NCBI GenBank assembly: GCA_030695945.1
Contig: JAUYOG010000049.1
Span: 1 to 64,000, forward strand
Length of the DNA stretch: 64,000 nucleotides
Source of the DNA: Ramlibacter sp.
GTDB taxonomy: Bacteria > Pseudomonadota > Gammaproteobacteria > Burkholderiales > Burkholderiaceae_C
Direction of reading: 5' to 3'
In this document: positions 18,143 to 26,055 of the stretch, in pieces
Position numbering within the stretch: the stretch's first letter is position 1
Layout: every line of letters starts with the position of its first letter
Translations under genes and position numbers: made by a program
Notes under the pieces: model-generated
Told to the model about the DNA's origin: nothing
The model's database searches: none
The model's input: only the letters and a program-made list of their open reading frames with translations

Positions 18143-18919
18143 ATGAAGCACATCCCCCGCAAGCGCTTCGGCCAGCACTTCCTGGCCGACCAGGGGATCA
18201 TCGATGCGATCGTGCGGGCGATCGACCCGCGCGCGGGCCAGGCGATGGTGGAGATCGGTCCGGGCCTCGCGGCGCTCACGCAGCCGCTGGTCGAGCGGCT
18301 GGGCAGGCTCGCCGTGATCGAGCTGGACCGCGACCTGGCGGCGCGCCTGCGCAGCCACCCCCAGTTGCAGGTGACCGAGGCCGACGTGCTCAAGGTCGAT
18401 TTCGCGCAGCTGGCGCAAACGCTGGGAGGCGGCAGGCTTCGGGTCGTGGGCAACCTGCCCTACAACATCTCCACGCCCATCCTGTTTCACCTGCTGGGCT
18501 TCGTGCACTGCATCGAGGACCAGCACTTCATGCTGCAAAAGGAAGTGATCGACCGCATGGTCGCGCGGCCCGCAACGAGCGACTACGGACGCCTGTCGGT
18601 GATGCTGCAGTGGCGTTACGAGATGGAGAACGTGCTGTTCGTGCCGCCGGAATCGTTCGACCCGCCCCCGCGCGTGGACAGCGCCGTGGTGCGCATGGTG
18701 CCGCGCGTGCAGCCGGCGGCCGTCGACGAAAAGCTTTTGAGCGAGATCGTGCAGGTCGCCTTCAGCCAGCGCCGCAAGATCCTGCGCGCGACCCTGGGCA
18801 AGTGGCTGGAACAGAGAAACTTCGCGGGCGAATTCAACGTTCAGCGCCGCGCGGAAGAAGTGCCGGTGGAGGAGTTTCTCGCCCTCGCCCTCACCCCCGC
18901 CCTCTCCCAGAGGGAGTAA
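18143..18919 (+). CDS. rsmA: 16S rRNA (adenine(1518/1519)-N(6))-dimethyltransferase RsmA
   Basis: Dimethylates two adjacent adenines in the 3' hairpin of 16S rRNA using SAM, a late ribosome-assembly step. The start [17 protein letters not shown] is the family N-terminus. SAM motif I is [11 protein letters not shown], the acidic strand is IELDRDLA, and the catalytic motif is NLPYNIS. The C-terminal helical domain includes [15 protein letters not shown]. The last residues, [11 protein letters not shown], are encoded by a GC-rich palindromic repeat rather than by family sequence, so the repeat has probably replaced or extended the original C-terminus. The 258-aa length is still normal. Confidence 0.94.
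   Translation: MKHIPRKRFGQHFLADQGIIDAIVRAIDPRAGQAMVEIGPGLAALTQPLVERLGRLAVIELDRDLAARLRSHPQLQVTEADVLKVDFAQLAQTLGGGRLRVVGNLPYNISTPILFHLLGFVHCIEDQHFMLQKEVIDRMVARPATSDYGRLSVMLQWRYEMENVLFVPPESFDPPPRVDSAVVRMVPRVQPAAVDEKLLSEIVQVAFSQRRKILRATLGKWLEQRNFAGEFNVQRRAEEVPVEEFLALALTPALSQRE
18880..18919. repeat. GC-rich repeat forming the 3' end of rsmA
   Basis: The sequence from about 18880 through the palindrome CTCCCAGAGGGAG encodes the stock peptide [10 protein letters not shown], which I recognise as a repeat-derived tail seen in many proteobacterial genomes. It supplies the rsmA stop codon. A different but similar C/G-rich repeat is inserted at about 44517-44615. Confidence 0.6.
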
Positions 18920-18966
18920 GGCACGCGTTTCTGCGCGCGGAATAACATGCAGCGCGCCTTCCCAAC

Positions 18967-18995
18967 AAAAAAGCCGGGGTCCCCCCGGCTTTTTT
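18967..18995. terminator. Bidirectional intrinsic terminator after rsmA
   Basis: AAAAAAGCCGGGG (18967-18979) pairs perfectly with CCCCGGCTTTTTT (18983-18995) across a 3-base loop. The flanking A- and T-tracts make it work in both directions. It ends the lptD-surA-rsmA unit and can serve the minus-strand RNase/barstar unit. Confidence 0.93.
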
Positions 18996-19006
18996 ACCTA
19001 GCTAGC

Positions 19007-19038
19007 CACTCGACAAAACACGCAGTGTTTTTCGAGTG
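19007..19038. terminator. Hairpin at the 3' end of the barnase/barstar unit
   Basis: CACTCGACAAAACAC (19007-19021) pairs with GTGTTTTTCGAGTG (19025-19038) with one bulge. Read on the minus strand it follows the stop codon of the putative small ORF (19040-19042) with almost no gap, so it probably forms the 3' end of that transcript. Confidence 0.6.
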
Positions 19039-19039
19039 A

Positions 19040-19129
19040 TCAAGCCGCCGCGAGCCAGTAACCCGCGTTGAAGGGGCTGCTCATGCGCAGCGCCAGGGGC
19101 GAGACGTCCACCAGTTTGTCGGTGGGCAT
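19040..19129 (-). CDS. Putative 29-residue small protein downstream of barstar
   Basis: An ORF starting at ATG 19129 encodes MPTDKLVDVSPLALRMSSPF and ends YWLAAA. GCGAGAAG lies directly before the ATG as a possible ribosome-binding site, and a stable hairpin begins right after its stop codon. The frame is open to a GTG at 19249 (69 codons), but that extension crosses the barstar stop and the 11-bp inverted repeat at 19194-19228, so the short form is preferred. I do not recognise the product. It could simply be chance coding capacity in a 3' untranslated region. Confidence 0.35.
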   Translation of the reverse strand: MPTDKLVDVSPLALRMSSPFNAGYWLAAA

Positions 19130-19193
19130 CTTCTCGCCGTTGTCGGTGGAAGGCGGCACGTTGATCGCCTCGGTGCTGCCCGGAGCCTCGTTC

Positions 19194-19228
19194 GCCCGTT
19201 CTGCTTGGCTGGTGTGTGCAGAACGGGC
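19194..19228. repeat. Perfect 11-bp inverted repeat after barstar stop
   Basis: GCCCGTTCTGC (19194-19204) and GCAGAACGGGC (19218-19228) form a perfect stem with a 13-base loop. It touches the barstar stop codon (19228-19230) on the minus strand. There is no T-tract, so it is more likely an mRNA-stabilising or attenuating hairpin than a full terminator. Confidence 0.65.
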
Positions 19229-19698
19229 TACAGAAAAGAATAGAAGCACCGGAACGGTATTTTTCGATCCGCCCAGTAGTCCGCGGTGTCGCGGAAGATG
19301 TCCAGCAGCTGCTCGCGCGCTTCCTTGTCGAACTTGGCGTTGGCCGGGATCTGCTCGAGCACCACGATGAAGCCGGGCTGCGGGCCCGATTTATGCACCG
19401 GGTCCGTCATGCAGTCGTACAGCGCGTCGAAGTTCTTGCCGAAGTGCGCCGGCAGGATGAACTGCTGCGCGATCAGGTCCAGGACGTCCTGCTTGCTCTG
19501 GGCGTTGGCCAGGTTGGCGTACAGGAAGTGCTGGCCCAGCGAGCGCGCGGCATCCTGCAGGTCCTGCACGCGGAAGGCGCGGATGGACTGCACGATGTTC
19601 GTGCGAACGCCCTTGAGCGCGTTCTCGGTGGTTTCTTTACGAAGTGGCGTATCCATCTCCGTGTCTCTTTCAATAGTCAAAAACTCATCCCGCTTCAT
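19228..19698 (-). CDS. Barstar-family ribonuclease inhibitor
   Basis: The intracellular inhibitor that protects the cell from the RNase encoded just upstream. Family features are FGKNFDALYDCMTDP (the RNase-binding helix region, with the acidic Asp) and FIVVLEQIPANAKFDKEAREQLLDIFRDTADYWADRKIPFRCFY. The 156-residue product is longer than Bacillus barstar (about 90) because of an N-terminal extension. ATG 19698 is chosen because GGAG lies 9 bases upstream, inside the last codons of the RNase gene; an internal ATG at 19656 is less well placed. Only 6 bases separate it from the RNase stop, so the pair is cotranscribed. Confidence 0.88.
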   Translation of the reverse strand: MKRDEFLTIERDTEMDTPLRKETTENALKGVRTNIVQSIRAFRVQDLQDAARSLGQHFLYANLANAQSKQDVLDLIAQQFILPAHFGKNFDALYDCMTDPVHKSGPQPGFIVVLEQIPANAKFDKEAREQLLDIFRDTADYWADRKIPFRCFYSFL

Positions 19699-19704
19699 TG
19701 GGGT

Positions 19705-20106
19705 TCACTCCACGATCATTCGAAAACTGGCGTAATGGTCAGCGGTGTAAAAACAGGCATGTGGCGCCCGGGCTGGGCCGCCGCACACGATGCGCCGGGC
19801 ACCCCGGTCGCGCGATCCTGGCGTGGTGACGGTGTACTCGCGCCAGTAGCCGCGCTTTTGCGCGGGCAGCAAGCGCTCGCGATTGCCGAACACCCCACCA
19901 TCCTTGCCGTACGGGAACGGTCCGCCCTGGCGGATCAGTTCAAAGGTCTCCCGGCCTTGCCTGGGCAGCTCAGCGACATGGATCGTGGCTGACTTGCTTT
20001 CGGCGGGGCGGTCCGTTGCGGACCTGGCTTGAACCAGGGAGCCGTTGATCGCTGCTGCCAACAGGAAGCTAGTTAGCGCAAACTTGACAGCCGCGATGCG
20101 CGCCAT
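19705..20106 (-). CDS. Secreted barnase-type guanyl-specific ribonuclease
   Basis: A 133-residue precursor of an N1/T1/barnase-family RNase. A signal peptide (MARIAAVKFALTSFLLAAA to LVQARSA) directs export. The catalytic set fits barnase: Glu90 in WREYTV, Arg104/105 in GARRIVCGG and His124 in TADHYASF. The fold signature AELPRQGRETFELIRQGGPF is also present. AAGAAGG lies about 10 bases before ATG 20106. Export plus an intracellular barstar suggests RNA scavenging or growth inhibition of neighbours; which of the two cannot be decided from sequence. Confidence 0.87.
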   Translation of the reverse strand: MARIAAVKFALTSFLLAAAINGSLVQARSATDRPAESKSATIHVAELPRQGRETFELIRQGGPFPYGKDGGVFGNRERLLPAQKRGYWREYTVTTPGSRDRGARRIVCGGPARAPHACFYTADHYASFRMIVE

Positions 20107-20250
20107 GAACGGACCTTCTTCGGTGACCTTGGACGCCTGCCGGGTCGCCCCGGTATCGCGCCGTTCCGGGCCTTCCCGGAACCTCGTTTTTCTCCGGGTA
20201 AACCCGAAAATTCCAGACGGTAGTGTGACTTATCCCGCCCCAAAACGCAA

Positions 20251-20277
20251 GCGGCTGCCCAATTTTTGGGCAGCCGC
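20251..20277. terminator. Strong hairpin downstream of maeB
   Basis: GCGGCTGCCCAA (20251-20262) and TTGGGCAGCCGC (20266-20277) form a perfect 12-bp stem with a TTT loop. It lies about 62 bases beyond the maeB stop on the minus strand. The downstream T-run is short, so it is either a weak intrinsic terminator or part of the RNase leader. Confidence 0.65.
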
Positions 20278-20338
20278 CAAGGGCCATTGCCGCCCGGCTA
20301 CTTGACAAACAAGTTAGTACCAGCTATCTAAATCAGGC

Positions 20339-22651
20339 TTATCGTGCGGCATTCGCGTCCGCCACCGTGAGCGCGGCCATGTTCACGATGCGGCGGACGG
20401 TCGTGCTGGCCGTGAGGATGTGGACGGGTTTGGCCGCCCCCAGGAGCACCGGGCCGATGGCGATGTTGCCGCCAGCCGCAGTTTTGAGCAGATTGTAAGA
20501 AATATTGGCTGCATCGATGTTCGGCAGCACCAGAAGGTTGGCGTCCCCGGCCAGGGTGCTGTGCGGCATGATCAGGTTGCGGGCCTGGCCGTCGAGCGCC
20601 ACGTCGCCGTGCATCTCGCCGTCCACCTCCAGCCAGGGCGCCTGCTCGCGCAGCAGCTCCAGCGTCTGGCGCATCTTCACGGCGCTGGGCTGGTTGCTGG
20701 AGCCGAAGTTGGAATGCGACAGCAGCGCCGCCTTGGGCTTCAGGCCGAACCGAAGCATCTCCTCGGCCGCCATCACCGTGATCTCGGCGAGCTGGGCCGC
20801 GGTCGGGTCGTAGTTGACGTGCGTGTCCACCAGGAACACCTGCCGGCCGGGCAGCATCAGGCCGTTCATGCACGCATAGGTGCACACGCCGGCACGCTTG
20901 CCGATGACCTGGTCGACGTAGTTCAGGTGGATCGCCGTGGTGCCCCACGTGCCGCAGATCATGCCGTCCACCTGATCCTTGTGCAGCAGCATCGAGCCGA
21001 TCAGCGTGAGGCGCCGGCGCATCTCGATCTTGGCCATCTGCGCCGTGATGCCCTTGCGCTCGGCCATGCGGTGGTAGGTCTGCCAGAAGTCGCGGTAGCG
21101 GTGGTCCTGCTCGACGTTGACGATGTCGTAGTCCAGCTCCTCCTTCAGCCGCAAGCCGAACTTTTCGATGCGCTGCGCGATGATCTTGGGCCGCCCGATC
21201 AGCGTCGGGCGGACGATGCCTTCGTCGACGACGATCTGCGAGGCGCGCAGCACGCGCTCTTCCTCGCCTTCGCAGAACACCACCCGCTTCCTGGCGGCCA
21301 CCTTCGCCGCGGCGAAGATGGGCTTCATCGCCGTGCCGGACGCGTAGACGAAGCTCTGCAGCCTTTCGCGGTAGGCGTCCATGTCCTGGATCGGCCGCAA
21401 CGCGACGCCGCTGTCCGCGGCGGCCTTCGCCACCGCCGGCGCGATCTTCATCATCAGCCGCGGATCGAACGGCTTGGGGATCAGGTACTCGGGGCCGAAT
21501 GCCAGCTGCTGGCCGGCGTAGGCGGCGGCCACCACCTCGCTCTGCTCGGCCTGGGCCAGGTCGGCGATCGCGTGCACCGCCGCGATCTCCATTTCCACCG
21601 TGATCGTGGTCGCGCCGGAATCGAGCGCGCCGCGGAAGATGTACGGAAAGCACAGGACGTTGTTGACCTGGTTCGGGTAGTCGGTGCGGCCGGTCGCCAT
21701 GATGGCGTCCGCACGGACCTGCTTCACGTCTTCGGGCGAGATTTCCGGGTTGGGGTTGGCCAGCGCCAGGATGATCGGGCTGGCGGCCATCTTGCGGACC
21801 ATGTCCTGCTTGAGCACGCCCGCGGCCGACAGGCCCAGGAAAATATCCGCGCCTTCGATGACCTCGGTCAAGGTTCGTGCGGATGTCTTCTGGGCGAACG
21901 GGAGCTTGTCCTCGTCCATCAGCTCCTTGCGGCCTTCGTACACGACGCCGGCGAGGTCGGTCGCGTAGATGTTCTCGCGCGGCAGGCCCAGCTTGAGCAG
22001 CAGGTTCAGGCACGCCAGCGCCGCCGCGCCCGCGCCGGAGGTGACCAGCTTGACGGTCCGGATGTCCTTGCCGACGACCTTCAGGCCGTTGATGATGGCC
22101 GCGCCGACGCAGATGGCCGTGCCGTGCTGGTCGTCATGGAACACCGGGATCTTCATGCGGTCGCGCAGCTTGCGCTCCACATAGAAGCAGTCGGGCGCCT
22201 TGATGTCCTCCAGGTTGATCCCGCCGAACGTGGGTTCGAGCGCCGCGATGATGTCGACCAGCTTGTCGAGGTCGTGCTTCTCGTTGATCTCGATGTCGAA
22301 CACGTCGATGCCGGCGAACTTCTTGAACAGGACGGCCTTGCCCTCCATCACCGGCTTGGATGCCAGCGGCCCGATGTCGCCCAGGCCCAGCACGGCCGTG
22401 CCGTTGGTGATCACCGCCACCAGGTTGCCGCGGCTGGTGTACTTGAAGGCGTTGTTCGGGTCCTTGACGATCTCCTCGCAGGGCGCTGCCACGCCGGGGG
22501 AGTAGGCCAGCGCCAGGTCGTGCTGGTTGATCAGCTGCTTGGTGGCGGCGATGGCGATCTTGCCGGGGGTCGGGAATTCGTGGTATTCGAGGGCGGCCTG
22601 GCGCAGTTCCGAGCGTTTCTCGTCGGCGTTGGCCGCGTTGGTGGGGGGCAT
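20339..22651 (-). CDS. maeB: NADP-dependent malic enzyme MaeB (malic enzyme-phosphotransacetylase fusion)
   Basis: Oxidative decarboxylation of malate to pyruvate and CO2, producing NADPH and linking the TCA cycle to gluconeogenesis. The N-terminal malic enzyme half (about residues 15-430) shows [48 protein letters not shown] and the NADP site [16 protein letters not shown]. The C-terminal half (about 435-770) is a phosphotransacetylase-like domain ([25 protein letters not shown]), usually regulatory and able to sense acetyl-CoA. At 770 residues it has the standard length for the fusion. It is monocistronic, with a hairpin downstream. Confidence 0.96.
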   Translation of the reverse strand: MPPTNAANADEKRSELRQAALEYHEFPTPGKIAIAATKQLINQHDLALAYSPGVAAPCEEIVKDPNNAFKYTSRGNLVAVITNGTAVLGLGDIGPLASKPVMEGKAVLFKKFAGIDVFDIEINEKHDLDKLVDIIAALEPTFGGINLEDIKAPDCFYVERKLRDRMKIPVFHDDQHGTAICVGAAIINGLKVVGKDIRTVKLVTSGAGAAALACLNLLLKLGLPRENIYATDLAGVVYEGRKELMDEDKLPFAQKTSARTLTEVIEGADIFLGLSAAGVLKQDMVRKMAASPIILALANPNPEISPEDVKQVRADAIMATGRTDYPNQVNNVLCFPYIFRGALDSGATTITVEMEIAAVHAIADLAQAEQSEVVAAAYAGQQLAFGPEYLIPKPFDPRLMMKIAPAVAKAAADSGVALRPIQDMDAYRERLQSFVYASGTAMKPIFAAAKVAARKRVVFCEGEEERVLRASQIVVDEGIVRPTLIGRPKIIAQRIEKFGLRLKEELDYDIVNVEQDHRYRDFWQTYHRMAERKGITAQMAKIEMRRRLTLIGSMLLHKDQVDGMICGTWGTTAIHLNYVDQVIGKRAGVCTYACMNGLMLPGRQVFLVDTHVNYDPTAAQLAEITVMAAEEMLRFGLKPKAALLSHSNFGSSNQPSAVKMRQTLELLREQAPWLEVDGEMHGDVALDGQARNLIMPHSTLAGDANLLVLPNIDAANISYNLLKTAAGGNIAIGPVLLGAAKPVHILTASTTVRRIVNMAALTVADANAAR

Positions 22652-22793
22652 GGGCTGAAGTCTCCTGGGGCACAGCTTAAGCGCACGGCGTCGCTGTGTC
22701 GGTTCTTGGGGCCTGCGATTGTAGACCCGCTTGCGGGAAAACCCTAGTACGCAATTCCGCGTAAACGGCCGCTTCGGCGGCGGTGGCCGGCCG

Positions 22794-23561
22794 TCAGTAG
22801 CGCCGGCGGCTGGGCGGCACGCCCATTCCCTGCTCGTAGGTCTGCCGGTCTTGCAGATAGCAGCCGCAGGCGGTTTCCAGCAGGCCGGGGCGGTCCAACA
22901 CCGCGATGTGGCCGCGGCTGTTGCTGATGCAGCCGCGCTGCTCCAGCTGGCCGGCGGCGACCGTCACACCGGCACGCCGCGCCCCGAGCATCATCGCCAG
23001 CTGGTCGTGCGTGACCGCCAGGTCCTCGGACCACTGACGGTCGCTGTGGCTCAGCAGCCAGCGCGCGAGCCGTTGCTCGAGCGAATGGAAGCGGCAGCAG
23101 GCCGCGCTGCGGGCGGTCTGCACCAGCAGCACGTGCAGGTATTTCACCAGGAGCACGTTCAGGCTCTCATGACGGGTCGCCAGGTGCCAGAGCGTCGCCG
23201 CCTCCACCCGCCACGCATGGCCCGATCCCTGGATCAGTCCCCTGAGCTCGAACCAGGCCACTTCCTGTCCCGACTCCGGCCCGAACAGGCCTTCGCAGCC
23301 GACGGCGCCGATCTCCAGGCTGCGCCGCTTGCCCCCGGGCGCCAGCACGGAGATCGTGCTGTCCACCGGGAAATAGGCATGCCTCAGCCGCCCCTCGGTT
23401 TCCTCCAGGGGCAGGGGGGCCGTGAGTTGCACGTATTCGCAATGGGCGAGCAGCGACTGCCGCTCCACGCGGGGCAGGCCGGCCAGCAGGCGGTTACCGA
23501 GGGTCTGGTCGATGGTGGTCTCCGAAAGGTAGTGCGACTGGGCGCGCCAGCCGGCAAGCAT
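22794..23561 (-). CDS. Crp/Fnr-family transcriptional regulator
   Basis: A 255-residue regulator with an N-terminal cNMP-binding-like domain (about residues 20-140, including HAYFPVDSTISVLA and EIGAVGCEGLFGPES) and a C-terminal Crp-type winged helix (about 165-235, AVTHDQLAMMLGARRAGVTVAAGQLEQRGCI). The phosphate-binding cassette of true CRP is not recognisable, so cAMP binding is doubtful. The last 25 residues contain a Cys pair (ACGCY). ATG 23561 is preferred; the frame runs upstream to 23693 with low-complexity Arg-rich sequence. It is divergent from a second regulator of the same subfamily that starts at 23990. Confidence 0.82.
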   Translation of the reverse strand: MLAGWRAQSHYLSETTIDQTLGNRLLAGLPRVERQSLLAHCEYVQLTAPLPLEETEGRLRHAYFPVDSTISVLAPGGKRRSLEIGAVGCEGLFGPESGQEVAWFELRGLIQGSGHAWRVEAATLWHLATRHESLNVLLVKYLHVLLVQTARSAACCRFHSLEQRLARWLLSHSDRQWSEDLAVTHDQLAMMLGARRAGVTVAAGQLEQRGCISNSRGHIAVLDRPGLLETACGCYLQDRQTYEQGMGVPPSRRRY

Positions 23562-23989
23562 AGGGTGGCGTGGCGTTTCACAGTGTTCGCCAGCGAACAA
23601 TGCGGACCATGACCTGCCGGGCCGGACGCGGTGCTCGCGCCGGCGGATCGGGTGCCGGCCGCGGCAACATGGTGCGGCAGCGCACGATGACACGCTCGGC
23701 AGGTCGAAAATTTCACGATCGCGAGTAAGGGAGTGTCTGCAATTGCCGCAGCGCGGCGCGCGTCACCTTACTTGCACATGCTTGCAGAATCGGCTCTTAC
23801 TTACATTAGGAAAGCGGTGACGCGGTTTTATCGCACGTTTGGTCCAATAGCGCCGCGGCATTGGCAGCGAACCGCGGCACCGGCTCATCAGGCGACGCCA
23901 CCGGTGAAGCGCCGCATGAGGCTCGGTCCTACGAGACGATGTGTTACGCGGCTACGTGTACGGTGGGTGCGGCGATTAGAGTCACTCGC
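23562..23989. other. 428-bp intergenic region between two divergent Crp/Fnr genes
   Basis: No gene is supported here. The stretch 23755-23850 is less GC-rich than its surroundings and holds a direct repeat CTTACTT at 23767-23773 and 23796-23802. No consensus promoter can be assigned with confidence. It presumably contains both promoters and regulator-binding sites. Confidence 0.5.
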
Positions 23990-24841
23990 ATGCCTTCTTC
24001 CTGCAATCCAGCGCCCATGCGCATGTCCGCGCCTGCGACGCTGCTCGCGCAAAGCTCGCTCCTTGCTTCGATGCCCGCCGACGTCCACGAACGGCTGCTG
24101 CCCCACTTCAGCCTGGTCGAGCTCGCCGCTGGCCAGGAGCTCGGCACCCGCAACTGCGGGCCGGTGCGCGCCATCTTTCCGCTGGCGGGCGTGCTATCGC
24201 TGGTGCAGGAACTCCCGAACGGCGACAGCGGCCAGGTCGCGGTCGTGGGTAGGGAGGGCTTGCTGGGACTGCCCCTGTTCATGGGCGGCGACGGGATGCC
24301 CACCCGGGCTGTCGTGCAGTGCGCCGGCTATGGCCTCGCGCTGGGGCGCGAGGAACTGCTGCAGGAGTTCGAGCGCGGAGGCCCCTTCATGCGCCACCTG
24401 CTGCGTTACACGCAGGCGCTGATCACGCAGATCTCGCTGCTGGTGCTGTGCAACCGGCACCATTCCATCGAGCAGCAGTTGTGCCGGGTCATCCTGATGA
24501 GCCTGGACCGCGTGCACGGCCACGAGGTGCCGTTGACGCAGGAATTCGTGGCCCGGCTCCTCGGCGTGCGGCGCGAGGGCGTCACCGAAGCGTCGGGGCG
24601 CCTGCGCGAGGCTGGCGTCGTCGCCTGCCGGCGCGGCGTATTCGCCGTGCAGGACCGCAACGCACTGGAGGCGCGGGCCTGTGGTTGCTATCACGCGGCC
24701 CGGCGCGAATACACGCGGCTCTTCCCGGTGAACGAACTCGAAGGTGTTGCCACGACACCGCTGCGGCCCGCGCTGGCGCCCGTGCCGGCGACGGGGTGGC
24801 GCCAGCTGGCCGATCTGGGCGGCCAGGCGGCGAGCGCCTGA
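23990..24841 (+). CDS. Crp/Fnr-family transcriptional regulator
   Basis: A 283-residue relative of the divergent regulator at 22794-23561. The effector domain spans about residues 25-145 (VRAIFPLAGVLSLVQEL, VAVVGREGLLGLPLFMGG). The winged helix spans about 170-245 (PLTQEFVARLLGVRREGVTEASGRLREAGVV), followed by a similar Cys pair ACGCYHAARREYTRLFP. The shared C-terminal CGCY and Arg/Tyr-rich pattern shows the two are paralogues. ATG 23990 is the probable start; ATG 24017 and ATG 23861 are alternatives. The ligand and targets are not predictable. Confidence 0.8.
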   Translation: MPSSCNPAPMRMSAPATLLAQSSLLASMPADVHERLLPHFSLVELAAGQELGTRNCGPVRAIFPLAGVLSLVQELPNGDSGQVAVVGREGLLGLPLFMGGDGMPTRAVVQCAGYGLALGREELLQEFERGGPFMRHLLRYTQALITQISLLVLCNRHHSIEQQLCRVILMSLDRVHGHEVPLTQEFVARLLGVRREGVTEASGRLREAGVVACRRGVFAVQDRNALEARACGCYHAARREYTRLFPVNELEGVATTPLRPALAPVPATGWRQLADLGGQAASA

Positions 24842-24923
24842 CCCAGTCCGCGCGGCTTCGCGCGCCATTCAAAGCCTCGGGCGGCAGTTATCATCCGCCG
24901 ACACCCACCGCCGAGGAGCTCAC

Positions 24924-25964
24924 ATGGCCCTGATGGACTTCATCAAGAAACAGTTCATTGACATCATCCAGTGGACCGAGGACGGCCAGGGCACGCTGGC
25001 ATGGCGCTTCCCGATGCGGGACATGGAAATCCAGTACGGCGCCTCGCTCACGGTGCGCGAATCGCAGATGGCGGTGTTCGTCAACGAGGGCAAGGTGGCC
25101 GACGTGTTCGGCCCCGGCATGTACAAGCTGACCACGCAGACCATCCCCGTGCTCACCTACCTCAAGAACTGGGACAAGCTGTTCGAGTCCCCGTTCAAGA
25201 GCGACGTCTATTTCTTCAGCACGCGCCAGCAGACCGACCAGCGCTGGGGCACGCCCCAGCCGATCACCATCCGCGACAAGGATTTCGGCGCGGTGCGGCT
25301 GCGCGCCTTCGGCAACTACGCGTACAGCATCGTGGACCCCAAGGCGTTCCACACCAAGATCTCGGGCACGCGCGAGGCCTACACCGTGGCCGAACTCGAC
25401 GGCCAGCTGCGCGGCGTCTTTCTGCAGCACATCTCCGATGCGATCGCCGAGAGCGGCATCCCGTTCCTCGACCTCGCGGCCAACCAGATCGAATTCGCCA
25501 ACGCGCTATCCAAGGAGCTGACGCCCGCCTTCGCCGAACTCGGACTGCGGCTGGACCTGGTGACGGTGCAGAACCTGTCGCTGCCCGAGGAGCTGCAGAA
25601 GATCCTTGACCAGCGCATCGGCATGGGCATGGTCGGCAACGACATGGGCAAGTTCATGCAGTACCAGACCGGGCAGGCCATTCCCGAGATGGCGAAGGGC
25701 GCGGCCACGGGCGGCGGCGGCATCGCGGGGGATGCGATGGGCCTGGGGGCGGGAATCGCGATGGGCCAGGTGCTGGCGCAGAACCTGCAGAAGGGCCTGC
25801 AGGGCGCGCCCGCCGCCGAGGCACCGGCCCCGGCCGCCGCGCCGGTCAAGCCCGACGACGTGATGGCCACGCTGGAAAAGCTCGGCGAGCTCAAGGCCAA
25901 GGGCATCCTCACGCAGGAAGAGTTCGACGCCAAGAAGGCGGAACTGCTGAAGAAGTTGGTCTGA
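24924..25964 (+). CDS. SPFH-domain protein with C-terminal SHOCT segment
   Basis: A stomatin/prohibitin-like (SPFH, virion-core-like clade) protein of 346 residues. The SPFH region covers about residues 25-250 (ESQMAVFVNEGKVADVFGPGMYKL, VRLRAFGNYAYSIVDPKAF, LPEELQKILDQRIGMGM). A Gly/Ala-rich linker and an Ala/Pro stretch follow, then a short C-terminal SHOCT-type helix (VMATLEKLGELKAKGILTQEEFDAKKAELL). There is no transmembrane helix, so it probably associates with the membrane through partners. GAGGAG precedes ATG 24924. It is the first gene of a five-gene plus-strand cluster reaching 30984; its role is probably scaffolding in an envelope-stress complex (inference). Confidence 0.87.
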   Translation: MALMDFIKKQFIDIIQWTEDGQGTLAWRFPMRDMEIQYGASLTVRESQMAVFVNEGKVADVFGPGMYKLTTQTIPVLTYLKNWDKLFESPFKSDVYFFSTRQQTDQRWGTPQPITIRDKDFGAVRLRAFGNYAYSIVDPKAFHTKISGTREAYTVAELDGQLRGVFLQHISDAIAESGIPFLDLAANQIEFANALSKELTPAFAELGLRLDLVTVQNLSLPEELQKILDQRIGMGMVGNDMGKFMQYQTGQAIPEMAKGAATGGGGIAGDAMGLGAGIAMGQVLAQNLQKGLQGAPAAEAPAPAAAPVKPDDVMATLEKLGELKAKGILTQEEFDAKKAELLKKLV

Positions 25965-25971
25965 GAAAGGT

Positions 25972-26045
25972 TGTCATCCCGGACCTGATCCGGGATCCAT
26001 GTTGGCGCGCCAACGTGTGGATTGCGGGTCGGGCCCGCAATGACA
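25972..26045. repeat. Dispersed palindromic repeat, family 1, copy 2
   Basis: A 74-base element starting TGTCATCCCGGACCTGATCC and ending GGGCCCGCAATGACA. It lies between the SPFH and DUF4178 genes, occupying most of their 91-base gap. It has the same two-hairpin design as the copies at 18070, 48852 and 52167. Confidence 0.85.
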
Positions 26046-26055
26046 GTCCCTGAAC

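Noticed and set aside
19130-19249. GTG-initiated N-terminal extension of the small ORF after barstar
   Set aside because: It would overlap the barstar coding end and the perfect 11-bp hairpin; the ATG at 19129 has a better upstream signal.
19228-20106. A classical intracellular toxin-antitoxin module
   Set aside because: The RNase carries a clear export signal and precedes the inhibitor in the operon; barnase/barstar biology fits better than a plasmid-style addiction module.
20420-22747. A 775-codon plus-strand frame opposite maeB
   Set aside because: Antisense shadow of maeB; composition is low-complexity Arg/His/Gly/Val.
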